This document shows, one piece after another, positions 25,444 to 34,232 of a DNA stretch of 64,000 bases. The translations under genes and the position numbers were made by a program. Within the stretch, counting starts at the first letter, position 1. Each line of letters starts with the position of its first letter. The DNA comes from CAXBNB01 sp049115735 (GTDB lineage Bacteria > Bacteroidota > Bacteroidia > Cytophagales > Cyclobacteriaceae). The stretch lies in contig JAGDZP010000026.1 of assembly GCA_049115735.1 (NCBI GenBank), positions 129,549 to 193,548 of the forward strand, read 5' to 3'. Under the pieces are notes generated by a model. The model was not told where the DNA came from and did no database searches. It saw only the letters and a list, made by a program, of their open reading frames with translations.

Positions 25444-26370
25444 TTACAATTCCAGAGCGTCATTCATTTTTCTCACCGCTGCAGCGCTTGCTTCGAATTT
25501 GGCTTTCTCTTCATCGTTCAAGTCAAGCTCAACAATTTTTTCGATACCATTGCTTCCAAGGATAACTGGAACACCGATACAGATATCATCTTGTCCGTAT
25601 TCTCCTTCAAGATAAACAGAGCAAGGAATCATTACCTTTTTATCTCTTACAATGGCTTCAACCACCTCAGATCCTGCAGCACCAGGAGCGTACCACGCGG
25701 AAGTACCAAGAAGACCTGTCAATGTTGCGCCACCTACCATAGTATCGGCAGATACTTGCTCCATTCTCTCGGCAGAGATGTATTCAGATGCTGGAGTGGA
25801 GTTGTAAGAAGCCAATCTTGTCAATGGGATCATTGTAGTATCACCATGCCCACCGATTACCATTCCTTTCACATCATTCGGATTACAATCCAATGCTGCT
25901 GACAATCTGTATTTAAACCTGGCACTATCCAAAGCACCACCCATACCGATTACTTTATTCTTAGGAAGACCACTTGACTTCACTGACAAATAAGTCATTG
26001 TATCCATTGGGTTCGAGATAACAACCAGGACAGCATCTGGGGAATGTATAATCAGGTTTTCTGTAACTGACTTTACAATACCAGCATTAGTACCGATCAA
26101 CTCTTCTCTTGTCATACCTGGCTTTCTTGGGATACCAGACGTAATCACAACAACTGACGAACCGGCGGTTTTGGAATAGTCACCCGTAGTACCAACCACT
26201 CGGCTATTGAAACCATTGAGTGTAGCACACTGATTTAAGTCCATAGCCTTGCCTTCGGCAAAACCTTCTTTAATATCAAGTATTACAACTTCATCAGCCA
26301 ATTCTTTCATGGCTACATATTCAGCGACACTGGCTCCTACATTACCAGCTCCTACAACTGTTACTTTCAT
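25444..26370 (-). CDS. mdh: malate dehydrogenase
   Basis: This 308-residue LDH-like malate dehydrogenase, of the type common in Bacteroidota, opens with VTVVGAGNVGASVAEYVA (Rossmann fold, NAD-binding). ITSGIPRKPGMTRE carries the substrate arginines, and GGHGDTTMIPL contains the catalytic His. It oxidises malate to oxaloacetate in the TCA cycle. It converges on gapA; no partner gene is near. Confidence 0.95.
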   Translation of the reverse strand: MKVTVVGAGNVGASVAEYVAMKELADEVVILDIKEGFAEGKAMDLNQCATLNGFNSRVVGTTGDYSKTAGSSVVVITSGIPRKPGMTREELIGTNAGIVKSVTENLIIHSPDAVLVVISNPMDTMTYLSVKSSGLPKNKVIGMGGALDSARFKYRLSAALDCNPNDVKGMVIGGHGDTTMIPLTRLASYNSTPASEYISAERMEQVSADTMVGGATLTGLLGTSAWYAPGAAGSEVVEAIVRDKKVMIPCSVYLEGEYGQDDICIGVPVILGSNGIEKIVELDLNDEEKAKFEASAAAVRKMNDALEL

Positions 26371-26472
26371 TTTTATTTGATTTTATGGTGAATTGAATTC
26401 ATGCGTTTGCGCAGCAAAAGTATGAAAATAATGTTCAATGTTGAAGGGGAATTTATGATTTGAGTCACATTT

Positions 26473-26997
26473 TCAGCGACGCTGGTCATATACCATTCTC
26501 AAATCGAAAAAGCCGAATTCAGATTTGTACTTTTTGAATAGCTCCGAGGTGTAGTCATTGTAGAGCTCGCCAAAAGAAGTCATCATTTTAGCCCTTATAT
26601 TAGCATTGTCATTCATTATATCGAGTAGGTTCGCCTGAGGAATCACATATAAGTCTGCCTTTTCCGATACTACTACAGATGTGTAGATTCGTTTTGTATT
26701 GTTAAGTAAAGAATTGTCACCAAAAGTTTCTCCCGGTCTTACAGTGGTCAAAATCTCAAACTTATCTTTGATATCCAGCTGCAAAGACACCTTGCCATTT
26801 TTTACTATATACAGGGCATAGCTGGGGTCGCCACTAAAAAACACAACCTCATCCTGCTTGTATGTCCTCAAATACATACTAGGCAGGAAATGAGAAAGCT
26901 CTTTGTATTCCAGGCTTTCAAAATATTTAATCTTTGATAAAAACCTGAAAAGGCTCAATTCTTCAGAACTATATTTCTTTTTAAAGGGATTCATCAT
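26473..26997 (-). CDS. cyclic-nucleotide-binding domain protein without HTH
   Basis: From ATG 26997 the protein has 174 residues; ATG 26994 or a TTG at 27009 are alternative starts, all overlapping the end of tilS. It is a single cNMP-binding beta-roll (FFSGDPSYALYIVKNGKVSL, then RPGETFGDNSLLN, then RIYTSVVVSEKADLYVIP) followed by a helix. The usual CRP/FNR C-terminal helix-turn-helix is missing, so it is unlikely to bind DNA by itself. RPGETFGDNSLL resembles the phosphate-binding cassette but lacks the classical RxA arginine, so ligand binding is uncertain. It is probably co-transcribed with tilS. Confidence 0.75.
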   Translation of the reverse strand: MMNPFKKKYSSEELSLFRFLSKIKYFESLEYKELSHFLPSMYLRTYKQDEVVFFSGDPSYALYIVKNGKVSLQLDIKDKFEILTTVRPGETFGDNSLLNNTKRIYTSVVVSEKADLYVIPQANLLDIMNDNANIRAKMMTSFGELYNDYTSELFKKYKSEFGFFDLRMVYDQRR

Positions 26998-28318
26998 TTG
27001 CCTTTTCAATGACGTAAATGCGCCTGGTTTTGTTTGAGACTTTGAAAAGCTCGCTAAGCCGATAACCTGCCACCCAAACTATTTCTCCACCCGACTCAAC
27101 CAGGACCACAGCTCCTTTCAAGTTTAAGGGAATTTTTTGGTCAATCATAAAATCACTCAGCTTTTTTCCCGAATTCATTCCTAGCGGAACAAACTTGTCT
27201 CCTTCTTTCCAAGACCTTGCCTTCAAGGGAAACTCAAGCAAATCATAATCCAGGAAGGCAAAATTCTGATTTTTGATCAAAGTAAAATTCTCTGCTTCAA
27301 CCGTATTAAATCTATAGCTTGATCCCTTAATATCTACTTCTTTATCGTACGTCTGAATTTCTACATCAAAGCCCTCCTCTTCTTGCTTTTTGCCAATAAA
27401 TATTTTGCTTCTATCAACCGTCAATTCGAAATCAGATGAAAAAAAAGTCTTTCCAGCCTGGCCTTCAAGACATTCATATACGTTCTCAGCTTGATCGAAA
27501 TTGAATCCATAGTCTTGAATGATTGTGTAGAGCAAAAGCTTTGAGCCTACTTTTTCTTTTACCCAGTCGACCTTTATAATCAGCCCACCATTTTCTTCGA
27601 CCCCATATTCTTCAACGATAAGCTGAGCTTGATCTTTCACCAACAATTCAGTCTCCCGATAGATTTCGCTATTTCTTTCGATCGTCTTATCAATACCTGG
27701 ATTAATTTTCCTTAGTTCAGGCACTACTTTGTGGCGGATTAGATTTCGGCTGTACTTATCCTCATTGTTGGAAGAATCCTCCCGCCAAACAATATCGTTT
27801 TCTTTGGCATAGCTCAGCACTTCGATCCGGCTGGCAAACATCAAAGGCCTAATTATTCTTTCATTCGCTAGTGGAATACCTCGAATACCCGAAACACCAC
27901 AACCCTTTGTCAAATTGTACAAAATAGTCTCTGTTTGGTCAGATGAATGGTGAGCTGTGGCTACTTTGTCGTATCCAAACTCACTGCACAATTCCTCGAA
28001 CCAACGATACCGCAGCTCTCTAGCGGCTTCCTGAATAGACAACTTCTTTTCCTCCGCGTACGCGCTTGTCTCGAAATTCTTGACATGAAATGTAACTTTC
28101 AAATCTTTTGCCACATCCTGCACAAAATGCTCATCCCCATCCGATTCAGTAGAGCGCAAGCCAAAATTGCAATGGGCTATGGCAAATTTTAATTGAGCTT
28201 CATGAAACAAACGTGCTAGTACGACCGAATCCACACCTCCACTGACTGCAACAAGGATTTTGTCATTGCTGTTGAAGAGCTTATGCTTTTTTGAAAAGTT
28301 ATGAAACCAATTTAGCAT
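26981..28318 (-). CDS. tilS: tRNA(Ile)-lysidine synthetase
   Basis: The 445-residue PP-loop ATPase has VAVSGGVDSVVLARL near the N-terminus, GLRSTESDGDEHFV and TAHHSSDQTETILYNL, then TilS substrate-binding domains and a C-terminal TilS_C domain. It modifies cytidine 34 of tRNA-Ile(CAU) to lysidine, so that the tRNA reads AUA. It is essential in most bacteria. The divergent neighbour is the OstA-like gene, with an 81-base gap between them. Confidence 0.94.
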   Translation of the reverse strand: MLNWFHNFSKKHKLFNSNDKILVAVSGGVDSVVLARLFHEAQLKFAIAHCNFGLRSTESDGDEHFVQDVAKDLKVTFHVKNFETSAYAEEKKLSIQEAARELRYRWFEELCSEFGYDKVATAHHSSDQTETILYNLTKGCGVSGIRGIPLANERIIRPLMFASRIEVLSYAKENDIVWREDSSNNEDKYSRNLIRHKVVPELRKINPGIDKTIERNSEIYRETELLVKDQAQLIVEEYGVEENGGLIIKVDWVKEKVGSKLLLYTIIQDYGFNFDQAENVYECLEGQAGKTFFSSDFELTVDRSKIFIGKKQEEEGFDVEIQTYDKEVDIKGSSYRFNTVEAENFTLIKNQNFAFLDYDLLEFPLKARSWKEGDKFVPLGMNSGKKLSDFMIDQKIPLNLKGAVVLVESGGEIVWVAGYRLSELFKVSNKTRRIYVIEKANDESL

Positions 28319-28399
28319 TAAATGGACATGGATTAAATATCAAACTTAGGTTTTTTTCGTTAGTCTTCCGATATAGTTTTGCGCTCCTAATGTGAATTG

Positions 28400-30073
28400 A
28401 TGAAAATCCTCAGATTTTTCTTCTTACTAATCATACTCTTCGCTCTTCATCTGGAAGGTCATGCCCAGAGAAGACCTAAATACAAGGCTGATAAGGTCGA
28501 ATATCACGGCCGGGGAAAAGTAAAATTCCGAAAGCTGCTAGGCCATGTTGTCTTTACTCATGAATCTACCATTGTCCATTGCGATAGTGCCTACCAATAC
28601 CCAAGAGACAATCGACTTGAAGCATTTGGGCATGTGCATATTAAGGATGGTGATTCCGTGACCATTACTTCCAAAAAGCTCATTTATGAAGGAAAGAATC
28701 GATTGGCTAAGTTGAGAGATGATGTAGTATATCGCAACAGCACAAGAACACTATATACGGACATTCTCGATTATGATCTGGTGGAAAAAATTGCCGACTT
28801 TAGGAGAAGAGGAAAACTAATAGATGAAGAAAACACGCTTACCAGCAACAATGGCAGATTCTTTTCCCAAATAAACTACGCGGTTTTTTATCAGGACGTC
28901 AAGCTTGTGTCCCCTACTTACGATTTGGAGGCAGATACGTTGGAGTATTCTTCGGCTACAAAGATTGCTGTTACGAAAGGGCCTACCAATATCATTACAG
29001 GAGATAATACAACTGTATATGCCCAAGGAGGAGAATTCAAAACCTCAATAGACATTACCATATTTGATGAAGGTAGAATAGAAACTGATGAATACATATT
29101 GGAGGGAGATGAGCTCTATCTTGATGACTCCACAAAATTTTACACCGCTATAGGTAATGTTATCCTGACCTCATTAAATGAAGATATGATCATTGTCGGC
29201 GAGAAAGGCATCTACGACAAGTCATTAGGCAGAAGCAAGATATTTGGCAACCCGGTAATGAAGAAGCTCATGCAGCAGGATACATTTTTCCTTTCTGCTG
29301 ACACCTTAGTAGCCATTGAAAGTGAAATAGAAGCAGATAAGCGCATCCTGGCCTATTACGATGTAAAACTCTTTAAAGAAAATCTCCAGGGTAAATGCGA
29401 CTCCATGTCTTATTTTATTGCAGATAGTTCTATCATCATGTATGAGGATCCTATTCTATGGAATAACAAAAGCCAAATAGAAGCAGACTCGATAGACCTA
29501 TTCCTAAAAAATGATGTGATTGACAAAATGGTGATGAGGAGAAATTCCTTTCTCTCATCTATTGACACTCTTGGACAGTACAATCAAATGAAAGGACGGA
29601 AAATGATTGCTTATTTTGATGGAGGAGTTATTAACACCATGGATATCAACGGAAATGGAGAAAGCCTATACTATGCTTTGGAAGGAGACAGTCTGGTAAT
29701 AGGGCTTAATAAAATTTTATGTGGGGATATGAAAATTTGGTTCGAAAAGAGTAATCCTAAGTACATCTCATTTAAAAACCAACCAGAAGGTCAGCTCATC
29801 CCACCACATGAAATCACCCCTGACAAGTCCCAACTGGAGGGGTTTGCATGGCGGGGTAACGAGCGCCCAAAGTTGCATGAAGTAGCGACTTACTATAATA
29901 GTATCATGGATAATGAAGAATCAGAAAATGAGGAAGTGGAGTTAGGAGAAGCAATTGAGATAATTGAAATGGAGTTTGATAAAGAGATTAAAAACCTCGA
30001 TCAAATTGATAAAAACAAACTGAAGGGAATTAAGCTCAAACCGGGGCAAAAACCCAACTTTAAAAAAAACTAA
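28400..30073 (+). CDS. OstA-like (LptA/LptD N-terminal-like) envelope protein
   Basis: From ATG 28400 (a TTG precedes it) the protein has 557 residues. A signal peptide (to about residue 22, GHAQ) is followed by repeated OstA/LptA-type beta-jellyroll units (for example VVFTHESTIVHCDSAYQY, GHVHIKDGDSVTITSKKL, NGRFFSQ). A Glu/Lys-rich C-terminal tail follows. Such proteins are present across Bacteroidota and are thought to help carry lipopolysaccharide to the outer membrane. It precedes bamD, another outer-membrane assembly gene, by 123 bases. Confidence 0.82.
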   Translation: MKILRFFFLLIILFALHLEGHAQRRPKYKADKVEYHGRGKVKFRKLLGHVVFTHESTIVHCDSAYQYPRDNRLEAFGHVHIKDGDSVTITSKKLIYEGKNRLAKLRDDVVYRNSTRTLYTDILDYDLVEKIADFRRRGKLIDEENTLTSNNGRFFSQINYAVFYQDVKLVSPTYDLEADTLEYSSATKIAVTKGPTNIITGDNTTVYAQGGEFKTSIDITIFDEGRIETDEYILEGDELYLDDSTKFYTAIGNVILTSLNEDMIIVGEKGIYDKSLGRSKIFGNPVMKKLMQQDTFFLSADTLVAIESEIEADKRILAYYDVKLFKENLQGKCDSMSYFIADSSIIMYEDPILWNNKSQIEADSIDLFLKNDVIDKMVMRRNSFLSSIDTLGQYNQMKGRKMIAYFDGGVINTMDINGNGESLYYALEGDSLVIGLNKILCGDMKIWFEKSNPKYISFKNQPEGQLIPPHEITPDKSQLEGFAWRGNERPKLHEVATYYNSIMDNEESENEEVELGEAIEIIEMEFDKEIKNLDQIDKNKLKGIKLKPGQKPNFKKN

Positions 30074-30181
30074 ACAACCATTCCAGATTACCTTGCATTA
30101 AGATAATAGTTAAGTATTGTTTGAGTTGTGATCCCGACAGAAGTAGAATCTCACTAAATAGGTATTTCAATTAAAGACTCT

Positions 30182-30189
30182 TATATTTG
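30182..30189 (+). promoter_or_regulatory. -7 box of the bamD operon
   Basis: TATATTTG fits TAnnTTTG and ends 7 bases before the ATG at 30197. No TTTG lies at the expected -33 position. The implied start site is within a few bases of the start codon. Confidence 0.5.
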
Positions 30190-30196
30190 CAGCCCT

Positions 30197-31012
30197 ATGC
30201 GAAAAATGAGCCATTTTAGCGTGTTTTTGACTGTTTTAGCCCTTGTTTTAATGGCTTCATGCAGTGAATTTAGAAAAATCCAAAAAAGTACCGACTGGAA
30301 ACAGAAGTATGATGCGGCTATGGCTTATTATGAAAATGAAGACTACTATAAAGCCGGCCTTCTTCTGGAAGACATTATCCCAATAATAAGGGGTACCAAA
30401 GAAGCAGAAAAAGCCAACTTCATTCACGCATATACCTACTATCACCAGAGACAATATTTGCTAAGTGCCAATTATTTCCAGAACTTTGCTGTAGTCTACT
30501 CACGTAGCGACTATGCCGAGGAAGCTTCTTACATGCAAGCCTATTCGCTCTATCTGCAGTCGCCGGACACCAACCTTGACCAGACTAGTACGTATGAAGC
30601 AATTACTGCATTTCAAAATTTCATAAACAGTCACCCAAGAGGCGAGTATGCTGATAAGGTGAATGAAATCATGGACGAAATGCAGCATAAGTTGGAACTC
30701 AAAGCATTTGAAAATGCCAAACAATACCATAAACTTAGAAGATACGAGGCAGCCTTAATCGCCTTTGAGAACTTCTCGAAGGATTTTCCAGATTCAAGGC
30801 TTAACGAAGAAGCTTTGTACTTATCAGTAGATACTCAGTATAATTTTGCCAAACAAAGTATTTACACAAAGCAAAAAGAGAGATATTCACAGACTGTAGA
30901 GATGTACGAAGAATTAATAGACAATTACCCGCAAAGTGAATTTTTGAAACGTGCAGAAAACATGTATTCAAATTCACTGGACGAAATAAAAAAATTAACA
31001 GAAAAAAAATAA
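30197..31012 (+). CDS. bamD: outer-membrane assembly lipoprotein BamD
   Basis: The 271-residue lipoprotein has the lipobox MASC (Cys about residue 22) and a series of TPR-like repeats (about 35-265), for example YDAAMAYYENEDYYKAGLLL and YAEEASYMQAYSLYLQS. BamD is the essential accessory protein of the BAM complex that inserts beta-barrel proteins into the outer membrane. It heads the operon with rpoZ, coaBC and the porD-like gene, an order widespread in Bacteroidota. Confidence 0.92.
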   Translation: MRKMSHFSVFLTVLALVLMASCSEFRKIQKSTDWKQKYDAAMAYYENEDYYKAGLLLEDIIPIIRGTKEAEKANFIHAYTYYHQRQYLLSANYFQNFAVVYSRSDYAEEASYMQAYSLYLQSPDTNLDQTSTYEAITAFQNFINSHPRGEYADKVNEIMDEMQHKLELKAFENAKQYHKLRRYEAALIAFENFSKDFPDSRLNEEALYLSVDTQYNFAKQSIYTKQKERYSQTVEMYEELIDNYPQSEFLKRAENMYSNSLDEIKKLTEKK

Positions 31013-31015
31013 ATT

Positions 31016-31336
31016 ATGGCTAATCCATCAATTGAAACAAGAGATATCGATTCTCTTTCGAAACCAACCAACAACGTTTACAAATCAATCGTAGTTGTAT
31101 CTAAAAGAGCAAGACAGATTTCTTCTAATGTAAAAGAAGAACTAAGCGGAAAGTTGGCTGAGTTTGCATCGACTGTAGATAATCTTGAGGAGATTTTCGA
31201 AAACAGAGAGCAAATCGAGATTTCAAAATTCTACGAAAGGATGCCTAAGCCTACAGCAGTGGCAATAGAGGAGTTTTTGGATGACAAAGTACTCTTCAGA
31301 GATGCCGAGAAAGAAGAAGGTGGAATCAACGTTTAA
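31016..31336 (+). CDS. rpoZ: RNA polymerase omega subunit (RpoZ/Rpb6 type)
   Basis: The 106-residue protein shows the omega/Rpb6 core (about 20-95), including VYKSIVVVSKRARQISSNVK, which corresponds to the conserved N-x-Y-x8-R-A-R-Q region. Omega assists RNA polymerase assembly by holding beta-prime. It is of the Bacteroidota type, longer than the E. coli protein in the middle. It lies 3 bases after bamD and 19 bases before coaBC. Confidence 0.88.
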   Translation: MANPSIETRDIDSLSKPTNNVYKSIVVVSKRARQISSNVKEELSGKLAEFASTVDNLEEIFENREQIEISKFYERMPKPTAVAIEEFLDDKVLFRDAEKEEGGINV

Positions 31337-31355
31337 TTAAACTAATTTTACCCTC

Positions 31356-32558
31356 ATGATGGAGGGAAAAAAAATCTTGCTTGGAGTGTGCGGCAGTATA
31401 GCTGCATACAAATCAGCATTTCTCATTCGGTTACTCACCGGTCTGGGTGCCGAAGTAAAAGTTGTCATGACTTCCTCTGCTTCGGATTTCATCACTCCTC
31501 TGACTCTTTCCACACTTTCTAAAAATCCTGTTGCGCATCATTTTGTCAAAGGTGATAATGGCGAATGGGAGAACCATGTGGAGTTGGGTCTATGGGCTGA
31601 TTTGATGCTTGTTGCCCCTGCAAGCGCTAACACCATTTCTAAATTTGCTACTGGCCTTTGTGACAATTTACTTTCCGCAGTGTACCTCTCTGCCAAATGT
31701 CCTATAATGATTGCTCCTGCTATGGACCTTGACATGTATCAACATCCCAGCACCCAAGAAAACCTCACAACACTCAAAAAATACGGGAATAAGATATTGG
31801 ATGCCGAACACGGGGAATTGGCCAGCGGTCTCGTCGGTCAGGGCAGAATGATGGAACCCGAAAATATAGTACAGGAGATCAAGTCTTTTTTTTTTAACAA
31901 AAATCAACTCTCAGGTAAGCGCGCTTTAGTCACCGCTGGTCCGACATACGAAGCAATTGACCCTGTGAGATTTATAGGGAACAATTCTTCTGGAAAAATG
32001 GGCGTAGCACTGGCAGAGTCTTTGGCCAGTAGAGGTGCAAAAGTAGCGCTCATCTCAGGCCCTGGGGTAGCATTACCCAATCACAACCTAATCACAACCC
32101 ATAGGGTCAAGTCTGCTGAAGAAATGCATTCTGAAGTAGATAAACATTTTGAAAATAGCGATATCTCCATCTTTGCTGCGGCAGTAGCCGACTACAGACC
32201 TGCCGATGTTGCTGAACAAAAAATTAAAAAATCAGATGCTAGCCTAGACTTGAAACTTGTGAAGAACAAGGACATAGCCACCGAAATGGGGAAGAAGAAA
32301 AAGGCAAGCCAGGTGAATGTAGGTTTTGCTTTGGAAACGGAAAATGAAGAGTCAAATGCCTTACAAAAGCTGAAGAAAAAGAACTTTGATTTAATTGTTT
32401 TAAATTCTTTGAATGATCCAGGTGCAGGCTTTTCCGTTGATACCAATAAAATCAGTATTTTTAGCGTTAGAAATGGACCAGTACACCTTCCACTGAAAAG
32501 TAAAAAAGAAGTTGCTGAAGATATTGTCGATAACATATACAAACACATTAATGCGTAA
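31356..32558 (+). CDS. coaBC: phosphopantothenoylcysteine decarboxylase / phosphopantothenate-cysteine ligase
   Basis: This is the bifunctional coenzyme A enzyme, 400 residues. The N-terminal CoaC flavoprotein domain shows LGVCGSIAAYKSAFL, then PASANTISKFATGLCDNLL and PAMDLDMY. The C-terminal CoaB domain shows VTAGPTYEAIDPVRFIGN and SSGKMG, then FAAAVADYRP. It turns 4'-phosphopantothenate and cysteine into 4'-phosphopantetheine. The end overlaps the start of the DUF4835 gene by 8 bases. Confidence 0.95.
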   Translation: MMEGKKILLGVCGSIAAYKSAFLIRLLTGLGAEVKVVMTSSASDFITPLTLSTLSKNPVAHHFVKGDNGEWENHVELGLWADLMLVAPASANTISKFATGLCDNLLSAVYLSAKCPIMIAPAMDLDMYQHPSTQENLTTLKKYGNKILDAEHGELASGLVGQGRMMEPENIVQEIKSFFFNKNQLSGKRALVTAGPTYEAIDPVRFIGNNSSGKMGVALAESLASRGAKVALISGPGVALPNHNLITTHRVKSAEEMHSEVDKHFENSDISIFAAAVADYRPADVAEQKIKKSDASLDLKLVKNKDIATEMGKKKKASQVNVGFALETENEESNALQKLKKKNFDLIVLNSLNDPGAGFSVDTNKISIFSVRNGPVHLPLKSKKEVAEDIVDNIYKHINA

Positions 32559-33447
32559 ATACCTTCTCTTTTTAATAATACTCCTATGTTCCAAGGTATC
32601 CATTAGCCAGGAACTCAACTGTAGGGTTAGTGTCGATGCGCGTCAAATTCAGAGTACAGAAAGGAGGATTTTTGAGGATATGGAAACTGCTTTCGGGCAA
32701 TTTATGAATAACCGGAAGTGGACTGACGATGAATATGAGCTAGAGGAAAGGATCAATTGCAACATTATCATAACCCTGGAATCACAACCTTCAATAGGAA
32801 ACTATACTGCGACAGTACAGGTGCTATCAGCCAGACCAATTTATGGAACAGCTTATGAGTCAGTACTCATCAATTTTGCTGATAGGGATTGGGCATTTGA
32901 ATACAATGAGTCTCAACCCCTACAGTACAATGACAACACCTTTATCTCCAATATCACTTCCTTACTGGCGTATTACGCTTATTTGATCATAGGCTTTGAT
33001 TATGACTCTTTCGAAAAACTAGGTGGAGACACATACTTCAATAAAGCCTGGCAAGTCGTAAACAGTGCACAGCAATCAGGCTACACAGGATGGGATCAGT
33101 TCAATAGTATTAGGAATCGATATTGGTTCGCAGAGAATATCATCAATAACCAACTGCAGCCAATTCGTGAAGCAATCTATGAATATCACAGAAATGGCAT
33201 GGATCAGTTTATTGAGAAACCCGATGATGCAAGAAGGTCCATGTTGGAGATTTTGAAAAATATCCAAGAAGTAAACAAGATCAAACCAAGAGCGATCCTT
33301 ACCATTTCCTTTATGGATGCCAAAGCCAAAGAAATCTCCAACATTTTTTCTGATGGCAACCTGACCGTCCGTAGAGAAGTGTACACCATACTACAGGATA
33401 TCGATCCAAGTAGAGGCGAAGAATACGATAAGATTATCGGGCGATAA
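32551..33447 (+). CDS. porD: DUF4835 protein, PorD-like (type IX secretion-associated)
   Basis: I choose ATG 32551 (MRKYLLFLIILLCSK), which gives a clean signal peptide ending SISQ and 298 residues. The longer frame lies inside coaBC. The mature protein begins ELNCRVSVDARQIQSTERR and shows SVLINFADRDWAFEY and LLAYYAYLIIGFDYDSF, typical of DUF4835. This family is labelled PorD in some annotations and linked to the type IX secretion system. Its place after coaBC is conserved in Bacteroidota. Confidence 0.8.
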   Translation: MRKYLLFLIILLCSKVSISQELNCRVSVDARQIQSTERRIFEDMETAFGQFMNNRKWTDDEYELEERINCNIIITLESQPSIGNYTATVQVLSARPIYGTAYESVLINFADRDWAFEYNESQPLQYNDNTFISNITSLLAYYAYLIIGFDYDSFEKLGGDTYFNKAWQVVNSAQQSGYTGWDQFNSIRNRYWFAENIINNQLQPIREAIYEYHRNGMDQFIEKPDDARRSMLEILKNIQEVNKIKPRAILTISFMDAKAKEISNIFSDGNLTVRREVYTILQDIDPSRGEEYDKIIGR

Positions 33448-33454
33448 ATCCTAT

Positions 33455-34075
33455 TTAAAATTCATAACCAAATCTTTCAATATCTTCGCGAAAATGCTGG
33501 CTAATGAATTCATGAGTTTCATCTGAGTAATACTCTTTGTACGATTTAGATCTGGTGGACTGATTGATATGTGGGAAATCTGAAAACAATTTGAATATTT
33601 TCAATCGCTTGTATAATTTTTTCGAATCCCCTGCCAAAGCCTCAAAACGAAACACCTCATCAATCAACAAATGGCCTTTTTCATCGCAAAGCATCATTGA
33701 TTGACTCGGGTTGAAAGTGTCTACCCACCATGGCAGCCACTCTTCAAAAGACATCTCTTTTGCCCATGCCGGAATTTCGGAATGTACCTCGTAAGTCGTG
33801 TTTTTTACAAATGGCCTATGCAGTCCCCTATTAAATAAATAATTGGACACGGCCCAGTCCCAGGGATTTCTGACAATTGAGAACTTATAATAGCTAGAAA
33901 AATCATCGCCCATCAGAGCTTTCAAATCAGTGGCTGCAATGTGCTTAAAATAAATGCTATCAAAGTTTTGCTCTCCTTGCAGCACCTTACCATAGCGCCA
34001 TAGGCTCACCTGTACACTCGTTCCTCCGGTCTTTGGTATGTGTATAAAAATGAATCTTTTTTTGCGCCCAATCAT
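33455..34075 (-). CDS. sulfotransferase family protein
   Basis: The 206-residue protein has the 5'-phosphosulfate-binding loop HIPKTGGTS (about 12-20) and the 3'-phosphate-binding SIVRNPWDWAVSNYLF (about 65-80). This matches sulfotransferases that use PAPS, of the carbohydrate or polysaccharide type. The lack of a signal peptide suggests cytoplasmic action, perhaps on an exopolysaccharide or lipid precursor. It is alone on the minus strand between the porD-like gene and recN, which are usually neighbours in this phylum, so it may be an insertion. Confidence 0.82.
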   Translation of the reverse strand: MIGRKKRFIFIHIPKTGGTSVQVSLWRYGKVLQGEQNFDSIYFKHIAATDLKALMGDDFSSYYKFSIVRNPWDWAVSNYLFNRGLHRPFVKNTTYEVHSEIPAWAKEMSFEEWLPWWVDTFNPSQSMMLCDEKGHLLIDEVFRFEALAGDSKKLYKRLKIFKLFSDFPHINQSTRSKSYKEYYSDETHEFISQHFREDIERFGYEF

Positions 34076-34192
34076 CTTGACAATATTTCATACGCAAGAT
34101 ATCAAATCGTCTCAAAAGCTATTGCTTGATCGAAGTTTAGAAAAACAGGTATTAAGACTCTACAATTTCCTATGGAGTTCGGACTAAATATA

Positions 34193-34200
34193 TATTTTTG
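34193..34200 (+). promoter_or_regulatory. -7 box of recN
   Basis: TATTTTTG fits TAnnTTTG and lies 32 bases before the recN ATG. A -33 TTTG is not visible. Confidence 0.45.
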
Positions 34201-34232
34201 AACTCCTTATTAAATGCCATTATCAATAGTCT

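Noticed and set aside
25378..25902. 174-residue plus-strand frame over mdh
   Set aside because: It begins in the bidirectional terminator and lies antisense to a well-supported malate dehydrogenase; composition is that of a shadow frame.
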